Shown: positions 1 through 12,599, numbered from the stretch's first letter. The stretch is 64,000 nucleotides of DNA from Polytrichum commune (GCA_950295325.1 OX485809.1:30194001-30258000), one strand, 5' to 3'. The notes: generated by a model not told the origin, from the letters alone. Program-made: numbers and translations.

Positions 1-209
1 TTGCAACGGCCATGGAAAAACACAACCAACAATATTAACCATGAATGGCTACACATATGTTGGCAACGGTGTGCGGCACATTCACAAATCTTGTCGACCC
101 ATGCTTCTTCAATTCCAAATTGGGTAGTGAATAAGAGAACTACCATATGACATTGGTGGGCCTAGTTGTATTTCACAATGTCCTTCAACTTGTCCACAAC
201 GTACGTTGT
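1..209. other. No gene recognised
   Basis: AT-rich intergenic or decayed transposon sequence left of the first solo LTR. No convincing reading frame or RNA gene was seen. Confidence 0.5.
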
Positions 210-214
210 CCATC

Positions 215-1804
215 TGTCAGCCTTAAACCCCCACCCTTGAGCGTCGTAATCCGGGTGAGAGCCTAGGGCCCACATGCAATCAATGAATGTCACTCAACCC
301 TTGGCATCAGTTGCTAGTCAATCCCATGGCATAATCATGAACTCACAACTTTTATTCAAATGACATGAAGTTGAAGTATTAAGAAATACGGTGGGGTCTC
401 ATGGTCATGACAACCCCAATTCCCCATTGATTCCTTAAACCCTATTCATAACTCTCACTAACCCGCTAATTTCCACTAAATGCTAATGGTCATGGGCCCT
501 CCAGTGCACCTATGGCTGCCCACAACCATCAACACCCTTGCTTCATCACCTAACCTAAATTAGTAAATCAACCCTCATTAAGTCTATGAGGTTGCCCCTC
601 CTTTGCTCCTGGGCCAATTCACCTTCTGGGCAGCCGTGAGCTTAACACCGCACCACTGGTCTCCGACCTCAGTCCGTTGACTTGGCCCCTGGCTGCGGTT
701 GTGGCTTCCTCAACCAGCCCCTCTCACCCAGGCCTACTCTGTTCCTGCCACCGAGGCAAGCTTCTTAATCCACCGTGAACACATCGCCCTCTTACCAGCA
801 ACCTCCTGGCACAAAATGGCTGCCACCATTCCAGCAACTCACTCCCGATTCAGCCTTCAAGGCTGGCCTCACAATTCGCCTGAAACAAAAGATTCTACCA
901 CTCCTCCCTGGATACTTCCTTCATCCACCCTTCTGCCACCAGAATTGATCAGGTCATCCACATTTCAGTCTGCCCCAGCTACTCGCATCAGTTTATGCCG
1001 TAATGTGGCAATTCTCGGCAGCTATCCTACCCAGTTCGGTGTAGCAGTCTACAAAGCTTCTCCTGCCTTAGTTTTCTGATGGTTCGCTAGTGACTCCTGG
1101 GTCAACTGAGCCTGGCTCTTGCCAAGTCACACCGAATTTTTTCCTTCTCCTTGCTGGTCGAAATTCACAGCTCGGCCTGTCATCTTCCCACCCACTGGAA
1201 TCCTCAATCTCTTGAGGCTCATGTGTTTTCACACTCCTTCGAGTTGCCTCCCCTTTGCGGTTGCTTCATGTCCTCTCCTCTTCCTAATTCCAAACTGCCG
1301 CATGTTGTCACATTCTTGCGAAATCAGAGACTGGCAGGGCTCCACCCTTCTGGAGGCTGCCGCCGTTGCCGTGAGAGAGAGTAAGTTCTCTGGGCTAGCC
1401 CCTGGATCCGACAATTGTGCACCTGATCCGCTCGGGAAGGAGACCCCCCCTTCCTAATTCGAACACTCCTCAACTTAAACCAGAAAGCAACCACGCTTGC
1501 AATTCCCACTACCCCCGGCCTTAGAACAAACAATAACTTAGCCTAAGCCTTAACCCGTCATTTAACCAAAGCTCAAGTCGTAAATCTTTTCACTCAATGC
1601 TATCTGTCCCATAAATTAATTCCAAAATACATGCCTCAAAATAAAAGTACTAAACAACTCCTATTAAAATGTTCAATCCAATCTAAATTCCAACGCTAAA
1701 GTTCCATTCTTTTTATCTTTTTGAATGTTTGAACAATGTCAAAGTCTAGGTTCTAATAGTTTTTTGAGATTAAGGACACATGTGGGCACCAAATTGGGCT
1801 CACA
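215..1804 (+). mobile_element. Solo LTR, family A (copy 1)
   Basis: A 1590-bp unit starts TGTCAGCC and ends GGGCTCACA, that is TG...CA with short inverted termini. It is flanked by a perfect 5-bp target duplication, CCATC, at 210-214 and 1805-1809. The 5' part (AAACCCCCACCC, then a segment matching GCGTCGTAATCCGGGTGAGA) and the 3' part (ACATGTGGGCAC) recur in the units at 15356-17418 and 46181-47861. TG/CA ends plus a 5-bp duplication are the hallmarks of an LTR retrotransposon. There is no internal gag or pol next to it, so it is a solo LTR left by LTR-LTR recombination. The short frames inside it (for example 699-1079 and 1119-1457) have no recognisable domain and I do not call them genes. 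Confidence 0.85.
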
Positions 1805-1809
1805 CCATC

Positions 1810-2145
1810 ATTATGTTTTTCAATACATCAACAACAAGTTCAAGCACCAACTTCCTATTGATCAATTGACTCATCAAGGCAGACATGCATTACAACAAAT
1901 GGTCATACATCTTAATTGGATAGCCTATGTGAACAACTTAAATCAGGGGAGGGATGATTGGAGAAGTGCCATCGAGGCACGTCACATCAAGAAAAATATG
2001 AACGACAACAATTTTTGGGTTAGTTGCGATAATTACTGCCACATATCCGGATAAGGTACTAAAAACATTAAGAGTGTTTGATGGTACAGAGCCAACAACG
2101 GGCAAGGGTTGGTTGACGATGAAAAACTTGCAAAATATGTGCTTA
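1810..2145 (+). pseudogene. Possible hAT-like transposase fragment
   Basis: An open stretch up to 2054 ends in residues NNFWVSCDNYCHISG, and after one frame change the text resembles VLKTLRVFDGTEPTTGKGW. The pattern, an aromatic-rich stretch followed by a 'lrxxDgxxPtxG' segment, resembles the C-terminal half of hAT-like transposases of plants. The fragment is cut on the left by the solo LTR ending at 1804 and on the right by the MITE starting at 2146. No catalytic residues can be assigned. The family call is a weak inference from memory of hAT proteins. Confidence 0.3.
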
Positions 2146-2476
2146 CACTAGTAGAAAACTATGCCCAAAATAATTGCAGCTAAAATTAGTTGTGGTTGTT
2201 TTGATCAACCGATCTAAAGTTGCTAAATGACCACATATTTTCCTTTCTTTGTTTGGCGATTGCAATTTTAAAACGTTTGGGGTGTGTAATACACGGCTGG
2301 AAAGGTATTTTCAAGACCTTTCCAATGGTATATTAAACGCCTCAAGGTTTCTAAAATTTCAATTGCTAAACCAAAAAAACAAATCTGCAGTTGCTTAGCG
2401 ACTGTAGATCAGGCTAGTCAAAATAACTGCAGCCAATATCAGCTGTAGTTCTTTTTGGCATAGTTTTCTACTAGTG
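2146..2476. mobile_element. CACTA-type MITE (copy 1)
   Basis: A 331-bp unit with terminal inverted repeats CACTAGTAGAAAACTATGCC on the left and their inverse on the right (…GGCATAGTTTTCTACTAGTG). It is flanked by the 3-bp duplication TTA (2143-2145 and 2477-2479). CACTA ends with a 3-bp duplication define the CMC/EnSpm superfamily; without any coding capacity this is a non-autonomous miniature copy. Relatives lie at 4578-4911 and 57865-58174. Confidence 0.88.
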
Positions 2477-2579
2477 TTAGTTGTTGAAATCAACATTCCA
2501 ACTTAGTCCACATGCTCGCCACGTTGGTTGAAGAAGATTGTTTTCACAATTGGGAATGACGGAATATGTCTTGTATGCT

Positions 2580-4460
2580 CAGGCTATTGGCGCCATCCCA
2601 AACATCCATAAGGCCATTGACATTTCCACTCGTTCAACTTGACATGGATATCTTTATCATTGAGCGACACCTCTTTAGTGATGTTTTTTTTGTCTTTCTT
2701 CATCATGCTCAAAATTTCAACATCCGACGTATGCTCAACATCCCAAGTCATCGTCTCATTTGGAACTAGGTCGTGTAGCAACACGATCACAATACCATTT
2801 GAGTCATAAATGTAACCTTGGATGTGTGGGCCTTTGACAAAATTTCATGTATTACTGGCATGGACTCCCATAATTTAGTACAAAAATACTCTCACAACAA
2901 GCTTTAGGTCTTGAACTAGGGTAAAACTCATGCTTTGCCCTTGTGATGTGCTCAGCTGTGAAATTCATTGCATAACCTTGGAGGTCCTTGACATAATGTT
3001 GTGCATGCCAATTGCAAGCATGAAAGTTTTTGTATTGTTTGGGGGGTGCATTGGAGGTCCTATTGTACTCATAATTGGGAGGCATTCCCCATTGCACACC
3101 GAATTGCTCATACAACCTGCAATGAAGAGGGGTTTCGCATGAAGGACAACAAGGTGTTTACATCATGTGAGGCAACAAGCAATTTGGATGGACTATGGTC
3201 GAAAGAGCCAATAATACATGCGCCTTCAGGTCCCCAACGTTTAATGCATATGCCACAAAAACTCTCATCCTTGGTCCACACGAGGACACATGGCCACAAC
3301 AAGGTTGGTATGGCTAGAGGTTTCACGATGCAAGCCAAGGTACGCAACTCCCATATTATATGGCTATGATTATAACCACTTATAATGCATTTTAGTCCAA
3401 TCTCGAGTGATATAATTTGTTTTAATGTAGGAAACTCTTGTAGCCTTTCTAACAGAAAATCCAAATTTTTTATGATATATAAGAAATTAATATTCCTTGA
3501 AGCATATTATTACATTAAAAACATTATTAAATGATTTGTTCTAATACAAAACCATAGGCCAAACTACCCAACTTTTTGGGTTTTTTTAATAGAAATTTAA
3601 GATTTTTTTAACATAATAATTTTTTTTGAAGGACTTTAATTTTTAATTGGAGGCAACCACTCGTGTGGATCTTTAAAAATCAAATGCTCTACAAGGTTTA
3701 AAAAAAAGTGTTTTAATTCTTTATACAAGTTGTGGAGTTTTTTTTTAAAAAGAAAAAACTTGCAACCCAACTTTTTCTACATCTCATTTATTTAATTTGG
3801 TCTTCACCTAACTTTTTGGTCTTTTCATTTTTGTGTGAATTGATATAATTTTTTACAAAAGCCGTCCTCTAAGTTGCTTTAATGGCAATGCCTCCCGCGT
3901 ATAATATGGGAGTTGTGTACCTGGGGATGCAAGATGATACCACAATCGCCCATTGGAATTCATCTTTGAGTCACACATTCCAATCAATGCTAGGTTCACG
4001 TTGCTCATCGACTGGAAGCCCATTGGGGTACATGAGCTCCATGGGCCACCATGTGGTGAATAGAAGTTGATGATCAAGCCATTGTTCACAAGGACTCCTA
4101 AGTTTCTCAAGCTCGTCCATTAATGCCCTCTCGTGCATTGCGTACATAAAGGTAATTATAACCATGCAGGTGTAGTCATCTTTCAACATTGACTTCCTCT
4201 TAATTACCCTAGCGTAATCAACCCAAATTTCCTCTAGATTTGATGATGGCGTCTATCCCTGGCCCCTTGAGTCTCCACCCGCACCCTCAATTATGTCCCC
4301 GGTTGGTAAACATTGTTGTTCACTTTTAACCCTTGCAAGAATAGTCATCTCCTCAATCTAGGCCCTCAACCCTTGGACTTCGTTCGCTTGTTCCAAGCAG
4401 ACCAACTCCGATTCCCGTTTGTGGTCCGACTTGCATTTTGCCAACTCAAACCTCAACGCC
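2580..4460 (-). pseudogene. Decayed minus-strand coding remnant, unknown family
   Basis: Read on the minus strand from about 4460 down to 2580, several consecutive frames look protein-like but are separated by stops and shifts. First comes a charged, coiled-coil-like stretch (about 4460-4330, containing FELAKCKSDHKRESELVC). It is followed by frames at 4189-3853, 3464-3108, 3115-2852 and 2790-2584. The coiled-coil piece resembles the C-terminal helix of plant transposon-associated proteins, but I cannot name the family. A low-complexity T/A-rich stretch (3540-3850) interrupts it. It is probably an old transposon gene. Confidence 0.3.
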
Positions 4461-4577
4461 TTCACCACATCATTATCAACAACTGTTAGTGGTGGTGTTG
4501 GAACCTCCGATGTCACCTCCACATCAAACTAGTAAAGACGGTGGACAAACCAAGAAGGGTCCATATGGTGGTGTCAT

Positions 4578-4911
4578 CACTAGTGGAAACTTTGCCAAAA
4601 AGAACTACAACCGATTTCGGTTGCCGTTCTTTTGACCAACATGATATGGAGTCGCTAAACGATTGCATTTTTTATTTTTTTTGGTTTTGCGACTATAATT
4701 TTTAGGTTGTTGGGGCGTGTAATATATTGTTGGAAAATATATTTTCATGACATTTCCATAAATATATTAAACATTTCCAAATTCCTAAAATTTTGGTTAG
4801 TAAACCAAAAAATTAAATCTGCAATTGTTTAGCAATTGCAGATTAGGCTGGTCGAAAATACCGCAGCCAAAATCGGATGCGGTTTTTTTTTGGCAAATTT
4901 TGCTATTAGTG
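4578..4911. mobile_element. CACTA-type MITE (copy 2)
   Basis: A 334-bp unit starting CACTAGTGGAAACTTTGCC and ending with the degenerate inverse (…GGCAAATTTTGCTATTAGTG). It is flanked by the 3-bp duplication CAT at 4575-4577 and 4912-4914. The interior matches the copies at 2146 and 57865 (for example the subterminal AAAAAGAACTACAACCGA block). It has no coding capacity. Confidence 0.85.
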
Positions 4912-4914
4912 CAT

Positions 4915-5775
4915 GTGGATTCTTTGTTTCTTGGCAAGTGGTTCAACATGAACTCCTAACATTGTGTTCACATTGTTGAGGTCTATGTGGTCGGAAGGTG
5001 TAGTTCCTAGAGGTTAATGACCTAGGATCATAAGGAATCAGAATAAGCATGGACTACTGGAGGATTGTTGGAGGTTGCCATGCCAATGTGAACAGTCAGC
5101 CAATGTTCCAACCTAGCACGGTACTAGATTTGACCCTACTCCGGCGCGTTGCCTTTATATCTATGTTGGTATGTGGGATGATTGACTAGTTAATTTGTAT
5201 GTCCAAAATGACCTTGGTATACATCCTTTGGCACAACCACATGAGCATATGCCCACAATCAAACTTCCTTGCCCCCCCCCCCCCCTCATATATACTCCCA
5301 AACCTCCTTGCACCGGTATCGGAATATCTTATGGCTCACCTTCTTTCATAACCCATGCTTATCTTTGAACAATCTATCAATGTTCGCAATCAAAACAAAC
5401 ATCTTCATCAAATTTCTCCATTCCACAAACTACCAGACAATACTATACATCCACATACCACCCCTCTCATCCTACCATCCGAGAACCATATATAGATGAA
5501 ATGACGATGTGCAAAAAGGTTCAGGGAAAGGAACTAATTGAATTTAAAATATTCTTCAATGATGGTCCTTAGAGATGCGAGATTCTTATATAAGTGCAAC
5601 GCACCTATCTTGTCTACACTCCTAATAAATGTGTATGGTTGACAAATTTCCTTTGACATTCAACTTTCAAATCCAAAGTGTCACGTGACGTTTTCAAAAA
5701 CAAATTTGAAAGTCACGTGACATCCACATTTTCTTCTAAAATGCCACTTCAATGTCACATGCCTAGTAGTATGTG
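4915..5775. other. No gene recognised; homopolymer C run
   Basis: Intergenic sequence. It contains a run of 14 C at 5272-5285. Short frames such as 5269-5499 are translations of low-complexity pyrimidine-rich DNA. Confidence 0.5.
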
Positions 5776-5779
5776 TCAT

Positions 5780-6538
5780 GGGGCCATTCACGGTTGGGGT
5801 ACTACTTTTGGCCGTCTAACGGAAAACGGACTTTTTTGGATAACTTCACATGCTTGGTATGCTTAGATTTGTATTGTGAAGCATATTTTGGATCATACCT
5901 ACATTTCATACTCCATATCAAGTACACTGACAAAGTTAATTTAGAAGGAATAGGGTAATCTAAGATATCCTTTTGATTCCTTAAAGGACATTAAGGAGTG
6001 TTGTCTTAATTGTTCACCTTAGGATCAAGGAATGAAAGGGCAACAAGAATCAATCGAAACGATCCCAAATTTTTTCCTCACACTCATCGTTCAAGTGTGT
6101 ACCAATAGAACCAAATATGTATTGAATAGCAATTGCCCAACTTTACATGTGGCACCAAACATATCCAAATATACATATACTCACGGCCACACGTAAAAGG
6201 AACGTCTAGTATTAGAATTGGACAAAAAAAATTATATGAATGGACACATGACACTTTTACCAAGGTACCAAGATACATAACAGGAAATAATTGACCACCA
6301 ATGCACACCTAAATAGCAAAAAAATGCCATTGATGTGGCCTAGGGTTTAGGGTTTAGGGTTTAGGGTGATTATTAAATAATAATAAAAATCTTTCTTGAT
6401 AAAGCTTATGAACTATCTACTTATTTATGTAAAATTTATTGATCAAATAATAGTAAATCATGATAAAAACCAAGATCAATGCGACAAAGTCCTTAAGTCC
6501 TTTGTCCCAAAAGTAGTACCTCAACCGTGAATGTCCCC
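5780..6538 (+). mobile_element. Unclassified TIR element with 4-bp TSD (copy 1)
   Basis: A 759-bp unit with terminal inverted repeats of about 30 bp: left GGGGCCATTCACGGTTGGGG, right end the inverse of GGGGACATTCACGGTTGAGG, both continuing into TACTACTTTTGG. It is flanked by TCAT at 5776-5779 and 6539-6542, which fits a 4-bp target duplication. A second copy lies inverted at 7100-7851. The interior carries an array of TTTAGGG at 6341-6367. The short frame 5773-5958 also appears in the other copy but is a repeat sequence, not a recognisable protein. A 4-bp duplication does not fit CACTA, hAT, Mutator, Harbinger or mariner elements, so the superfamily is left open. Confidence 0.82.
6341..6367 (+). 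repeat. Interstitial telomere-like repeat (TTTAGGG)
   Basis: About four tandem TTTAGGG heptamers inside the TIR element copy 1. The inverted copy at 7100-7851 has a shorter version at about 7271-7289 (CCCTAAACCCTAAACCCTA). It belongs to the element, so it is not a chromosome end. Confidence 0.9.
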
Positions 6539-6542
6539 TCAT

Positions 6543-7095
6543 CTCAAATTCTAATGTGTCAATTGATGTGTGGTTTTTTCTTCACAAGTCATACTACATG
6601 TCAAATTTCAAATTATGTGTCAATTGACGTATATTTGTTTTGTGTACAAGTTTTAGTGTGTCAAATGTCAAAAACTTGCAAAAACTTTGTCAAAAATACA
6701 CATTGCTCGTAATTCATTTCCACAAGAAACCACGAACCTTAAAACATGAAACCTTAGAAGGAACATGGAATGCATTCGTTGTTATTAATATTATCATTTT
6801 AATATACGGTAGAATTCCAATTCACAATGACAATGATTCTCTGAACATGGGAATGGCAGTTGGGATTGTGGGAGGGGGAAGCGGGAGGCTTGGCTAATAG
6901 AGTGACCTTCCTTGAGAGGCATTCCTTCCAGGACCACTGGGCGGGCAAAGGCGCAACCCCATCCTTTCTCAATTACACTTAATTGGTTTGTAATGTATAT
7001 GAATACTTGTGAAAGGAGAAAACACTAATTAAAATAGCATTTCAAACATTATAACATCAATGCCATTGAAAATTTCTTATTATTTTCAGCTTCCT
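6543..7095. other. Spacer between the two inverted TIR elements; no gene
   Basis: AT-rich DNA of about 550 bp with one short GC-richer patch (about 6860-6960). No recognised coding region. Confidence 0.45.
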
Positions 7096-7099
7096 AGTT

Positions 7100-7851
7100 G
7101 GGGCCATTCACAGTTGGGGTACTACTTTTGGGACAAAGGACTTAAGGACTTTGTCGCATTGATCTTGGTTTTTATCATGATTTACTATTATTTGATCAAT
7201 AAATTTTACATAAATAAGTAGATAGTTCATAAGCTTTATCAAGAAATATTTTTTTTATTATTTAATAATCACCCTAAACCCTAAACCCTAGGCCACATCA
7301 ATGGCATTTTTTTGCTATTTAGGTGTGCATTGGTGGTCAATTATTTCCTGTTATGTATCTTGGTACCTTGGTAAAAGTGTCATGTGTCCATTCATATAAT
7401 TTTTTTGTCCAATTCTAATACTAGACGTTCCTTTTACGTGTGGCCGTGAGTATATGTATATTTGGACATGTTTGGTGCCACATGTAAAGTTGGGCAATTG
7501 CTATTCAATACATATTTGGTTCTATTGGTACACACTTGAACGATGAGTGTGAGGAAAAAATTTGGGATCGTTTCGATTGATTCTTGTTGTCCTTTTCATT
7601 CCTTGATCCTAAGGTGAACAATTAAGACAACACTCCTTAATGTCCTTTAAGGAATCAAAAGGATATCTTAAATGACCCTATTCCTTCTAAATTAGCTTTG
7701 TCAGTGTACTTGATATGGAGTATGAAATGTAGGTATGATCCAAAATATGCTTCACAATGCAAATCTAAGCATACCAAGCATGTGAAGTTATCCAAAAGAG
7801 TCTGTTTTCCGTTAGACGGCCAAAAGTAGTACCCCAACCGTGAATGGCCTC
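7100..7851 (-). mobile_element. Unclassified TIR element with 4-bp TSD (copy 2)
   Basis: Inverted relative of 5780-6538. The left end is GGGGCCATTCACAGTTGGGG and the right end is the inverse (…CCCCAACCGTGAATGGCCTC). It is flanked by AGTT at 7096-7099 and 7852-7855, a different 4-bp duplication from copy 1, so the two copies inserted independently. Sequence agreement with copy 1 is high over its whole length. Confidence 0.82.
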
Positions 7852-7855
7852 AGTT

Positions 7856-8460
7856 AATAAAATATTTGATTGATGGAAATACCAGTCAATTTTTTTATTT
7901 ATAAAGTGAAAATGAACATATATAGTGGATTTTGAACCTTGAATACATTACCCGGTGTACTCAATTTGGATTTTGTGGACAAGCACCCTTAGAAATGCAA
8001 GGGAACTTCTTTTTTAAATTAGGCATGATGGGCAGGACCTGGGCCACCCAGGCGGGCTTGCTGAGGCCTACCCCCCTCCCTTCTGGTGTTCCATCTAGTT
8101 AGGAACTCCCCTTATAAAAGGGTAGCCTTAACTCCTTTATCTATAATTCACAACTATACTTCCGCCTCACCCCTCCCTACAAAGTCTCTCCATCTCTCCA
8201 TCTCACTAACGCACTTCACAATTAGGTTTCCACCCAACCAAAGTGTGCGAGGTGTTGGCCAACAATTAGGGACCACTGTGGGACCGAGATCATCGTTGTC
8301 TTCCAAACCTCTTCTAAGCTAACCTTATGGCCTTTTCTCACCGGCTGGGGCAAACCAACCCGTACATTGGTCCCTTGGAGGCAAGGGCTTAGACATCCAA
8401 CAATGAACGGGTGTATGGGTTGGTTCCCCCAAATCCTTTCTCACCTGACCCTAAGCCTAT
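7856..8460. other. No gene recognised
   Basis: Intergenic DNA leading up to the left border of the large inverted repeat, with a C-rich patch near 8070-8330. No recognisable protein or RNA was found. Confidence 0.4.
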
Positions 8461-11400
8461 CATTTTCATGTGATAATCATCAACTTTTACAAAGCTTGTT
8501 TCTTCACCTGGTCACTAACTACTCTTCCCCTATCCTAGGTGGCGTCCTTGCTGGGCGGGGCCTGAACCCGTTAGAACCCACCCTAAATGCCAACCCTTTG
8601 GAACTTGCCATGCTGTGCTCCAGGTTCTACGTACCTGTAAAGCTGTCACAACAGTCTCTGGTCATTGGCCAAGATGCAAACACCGAGGTATTAGTTAAAG
8701 TCGCTCTCTCCCCGCCTTTTGTTAGAAACAACCCTTCCTTGGGCGTGAATATCGAATTGTGTTGTGGGTCTGTTGAATCTGTGGCTTGTTTGTCCGGAAC
8801 CCTGTGATTTCGACGAGTTTTCTACAGCTCACTGTGAAGTTTAGCTTGCAGTTACGAAATGGATGACGCTCTGCTGCTGATCGCTTGAATTCGGTACCTG
8901 CTAGTACACGAAGTCTTCTCTACTCTTCTGTGCTGCCAGCTTCATTTAGGCACTGAAGGGCGGCATTGTATCAAGTTGGATCCCTGTGGGGCGTCGAAGC
9001 CGCTGTCCAGGTTGATTTTTGAGCATAATCAGTCAAAATCCTGGAGTATCGAAGTCCACCCGCCTCCATGTAGATCTTCCGCTTTAGCTTTAGTAAAGTC
9101 AGTTGTGTCCTACAGATTCCTCTGAGATGATACGTTGTTCTCCTGAACTCCCGAACGTCAATCGGTTGTTCTCGAACTCGACTGGTTCATCTGTATCTAG
9201 CAGTTGCTTCTCTCCGTTCCTTGATTGCGCCCTGCTGGGCGATTTGCAATGTAGTAATTTGCTGCCTGCACTCAAGAGCACTCCGTGTCTGAAGTTATCA
9301 CTGTCAGGTATGTGATGTTATTTGGGTCGTTTTTCATGTTCTCCTACTTCTACTGATTAGATACTGATTAGCCTCACCGCAACCGACTCACAGAGATCAC
9401 CCTGAATGAAAAACCCCAGGTACATCAACCTACCCGAATTTGGGAAGGGCGCAGAGCCACTTCACTTCGAACTAGCTGTCCACGGCAGGCTTAAGGATTC
9501 GGCAATAATCACAGATGAAACCACAAGCAATTCAAAGAGGGGGAGGAAGGGCCGACTTTTTACTGGAATCCCTCGCTCGGAGCAATTGCGGGCGTTGCCT
9601 AGTGGCAAAGAGAAACCCCGGCAGAGACTCAAAACTTGTCGTTGGGGCAGGCGCTATGAATCCGGCAAGGGTATTAGCAAGGAGCAGGTGTGGACGGAGG
9701 TCTTCTGCGCTGCCTCGGTGGTAGAGATTGTGGATAATACCACAACGCTGTGTGAATGACGAGGTTAACTCTCTGGCCACTTTTAACCAAAAAACCACTT
9801 ATTGACCCTCCACCGTGAAAACAGAGCCACTGCACTATTCCATAATAAAGCCTTTATTTGCTAGGGTCAGGTGAGAAGGGGCCATTAGCTTAGCTTCTCG
9901 ACGCTCTCAAGTTGTGTGTTCCATGATGACTTCTCGCTTCCCTCTCTCCGAAGTCTGCCGACGTTGGGTTAGAGTGTGATGACTCGCATCCCTCTGCCGA
10001 CGCTGCATGCATTCGAACCGTTTTGGGTTAGAGTACGATGTTTCACAGTAGAATTCGGAGTTTGTCTGGGTCTTGTTCCTGTGTGCTGTTCAGAAGAATT
10101 TCGGGATGGGTGGGTGTACCAGAACTTTAATTTGTGATGAGGTCTGGGTATAGATGGGGGCTGGGCTATGCCTCCAGTGCATGATGAGACACTGACCAGA
10201 TGGGGGACATTCTGAGGTTTCGGTGCGCATGACGATGTGAACATGCGCTCGATTGGAGGCGTGGTGATCTGTTGGGTTGCTGATCGCTGCTTTGCTGCGG
10301 CTGGTTTGGTCATGTCTAATACGAGGTATGTGAAAGAATTTGTTGCGTAAGTGGCAAGCTACACTTGCCGAGGGAGTTCCCTTCGGTTCAATAGCGGCTA
10401 AAGTAAACTTTGCACCGCTGCCGGATCACACCTCCGCCTTCCCCACTAGATGAGCTGGTGGGGCATCCGAATGTCTGATTCGGGAGTAGAGCAGTCATTT
10501 ACCTGGCGTCTCTTGGACTGAAGGGAGCTCCCTTGTTTGTTGACGTTTTTTGATGCTCATCACGTTCCATGCAAATTTGCTGTGTAAGGATCAGGGTAAT
10601 GACAAAATATTATTTGTGCATGTGTTTCTAACCTCGTCACGAGCTACCCGCGATACGATATTCTCCATCTGTCGTTTGCTCTGGCTATAACGGAAACACG
10701 TTTAAATACTACTGACCCAACATACCCAGAGATGAGATGTCGCCAAAGTGCACGGGGGGAAATCATATCTTGGTCTTTATTCTCTTTATTGCTCGACGGA
10801 CAAAGCAGCAAGTTGAGAAAGTACGAGAGTGTGAAGACATGAGCTCTGCGATTCACCGAATGCTGGCGGGATTGGCGAATACTTGGTAGATGTGCCGGTC
10901 CTCTATCTCTACAAAATTCTGTGTTCTGACGCTTTGAAGCTGCGAGTAACCTCATACAGTTGACGGAATCGAGTTGAAGTTGATCTCCATCAGCTAACCC
11001 CGTCTTGGGCGCTTTGGAGCTGCGAGTAGCCTTACACAAGCGACGCATTCGAGTTGAAGATGATCCCCAAGCGCCAGTCGTATTGTGAAAGGGATAGTAG
11101 GCCGATGAGTCTTTCTGGAAACTCGCCCACATAATGATGCAGCTGCCAGCTTACGTGTATTATTCTTGTTTAGTTGTAATTACTAAACTTGGCTTTAGCT
11201 GGTAGGAGCATACACGGATGGAGAGCTATGTCCATCGCAGCCACTTGTTCAAAAGGTGGTAGTCAGGACATCGAGGTTAGGGTGGAGCCACGATCGTGAG
11301 CGCGAACGGAATGGCTTCATTCACAAGTAGTTATGGAGGTTTGGATAGTGTAGTCCATCCTGCGCACTGGATTGCCTTCTTGTAACGGAAGAATAAAGTT

Positions 11401-12555
11401 TGTCGTTGAAAGAGATACTTGTTCTCAGTCTGTTACATCCTCACTCTGTGGCATGTCACTGTGGTTTGTGAAGATAATGCCATGGAAGTTATGTAGAACT
11501 AACATGTTTTGCGGACTATGTCTTCGTTAAATGTTTGGTATTTTATATGTTGAACTTGTGGTCTGATGTGATGGTATACTATTTACCGATGTGTTCCCGG
11601 GTGGCCCACTGTTAATGTGAGGGAGCGTTGCTGAAGAGCGAGAGTATCTGTCAATACGTGGGTCTTAACATCTGGAGGAACTCGAGTGGAAGTGAGTGAT
11701 ATACATGAAATGTTGATGGCGGGTTTGGCACAGTTCCATCTTTAACATGACACTGAAGAGCCTGATGCTAGTGAAGTATTATCTTTCCACAGACGAGCAG
11801 CATCTCTTATCACCAAAGAGTTTAGGTGATAAGACAGAATATTTCATAGGTCCAGTTGTTCATGTTATCAACAACAGTACTGTCAATTTCCTCCCACATA
11901 TGTTGCCACATGTTCCAATGTGACTTGTCCCTTGCAGGTTGGGGACTGTTTCCAGCGTGCTACGCTTATTTCTTTCGGTCTGTCCACACTGATGTGTAGG
12001 TCTGAGCAATGTGCTGCAAAGCAGTGACCAAAGCAAGTTAATTGCATCTGTGCATCAGCTTTCTACACGCTTTTCCATTTTCATGCTTGTGCCGAAGGTA
12101 CCTGACATTTACAGGGTTGCATTCAAAAGTGAACGAGTTTCCAGCCAGACTTGGTAATAATTCACAATCCTCTTTATTTTTGCTAATCAATTATTGAACC
12201 TTGATATAGAAGGGACTGCTAACTTGCCAAGGATTTAGGAGTTGCAAGTCTTAGTTTTATCTGTGTCAGCATGATAATTTCGATGCTGACCAACTTACAG
12301 TTCGACAGAGACTCAATGCCACGCAGTGTCGAAGATGAGTCAAGTTTGATGCAGCCAGTTTTGTGGTTGTATTGCGCTTTGAAACTGTAGTGCTGCATGC
12401 AGATTTGTAGTAGAGCAATTTTGGGTTTCCAGTCCCCACCATAATCTCGTGCATGGAGGAATGTCTTTCATTCTCCCGAAGGGACGCGCATTGGAAACGG
12501 ACTTTCCCATTGTTTAAGGGGCCAACGAACACTGTGCGTAGCTGGTGGTGGACAA
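8461..12555 (+). repeat. Left outer arm of large inverted repeat (near-identical segment)
   Basis: This 4.1-kb segment is the reverse complement of 31812-35925. Over 9.9-12.5 kb I see almost no differences: the translations of 10644-11132 and 33231-33719 are identical over 162 residues. Toward the outer end (8519-8810) about seven of 103 translated residues differ. The segment has a higher GC content and complexity than its surroundings and no transposase or other known domain. Possible splice donors (CAG/GTATGTG near 9306, GAG/GTATGTG near 10326) hint at a transcribed, possibly non-coding or intron-rich unit, but I cannot support a gene model. Confidence 0.9.
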
Positions 12556-12599
12556 GCATGGGTAGGCCCTCCCAAGTATTTCTACACATGAGTGCACTA

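Noticed and set aside
699-1457. Overlapping frames at 0.7-1.5 kb
   Set aside because: They lie wholly inside a solo LTR with a perfect target duplication and have no domain.
6341-6367. TTTAGGG array as a chromosome end
   Set aside because: Only about four heptamers, internal to a TIR element, and present in an inverted second copy. It is interstitial.
10644-11132. 162-residue frame in the left arm, identical to 33231-33719
   Set aside because: Identical only because the DNA arms are identical. No domain is recognisable and there is no codon-level conservation to test, so identity alone is not evidence of a gene.
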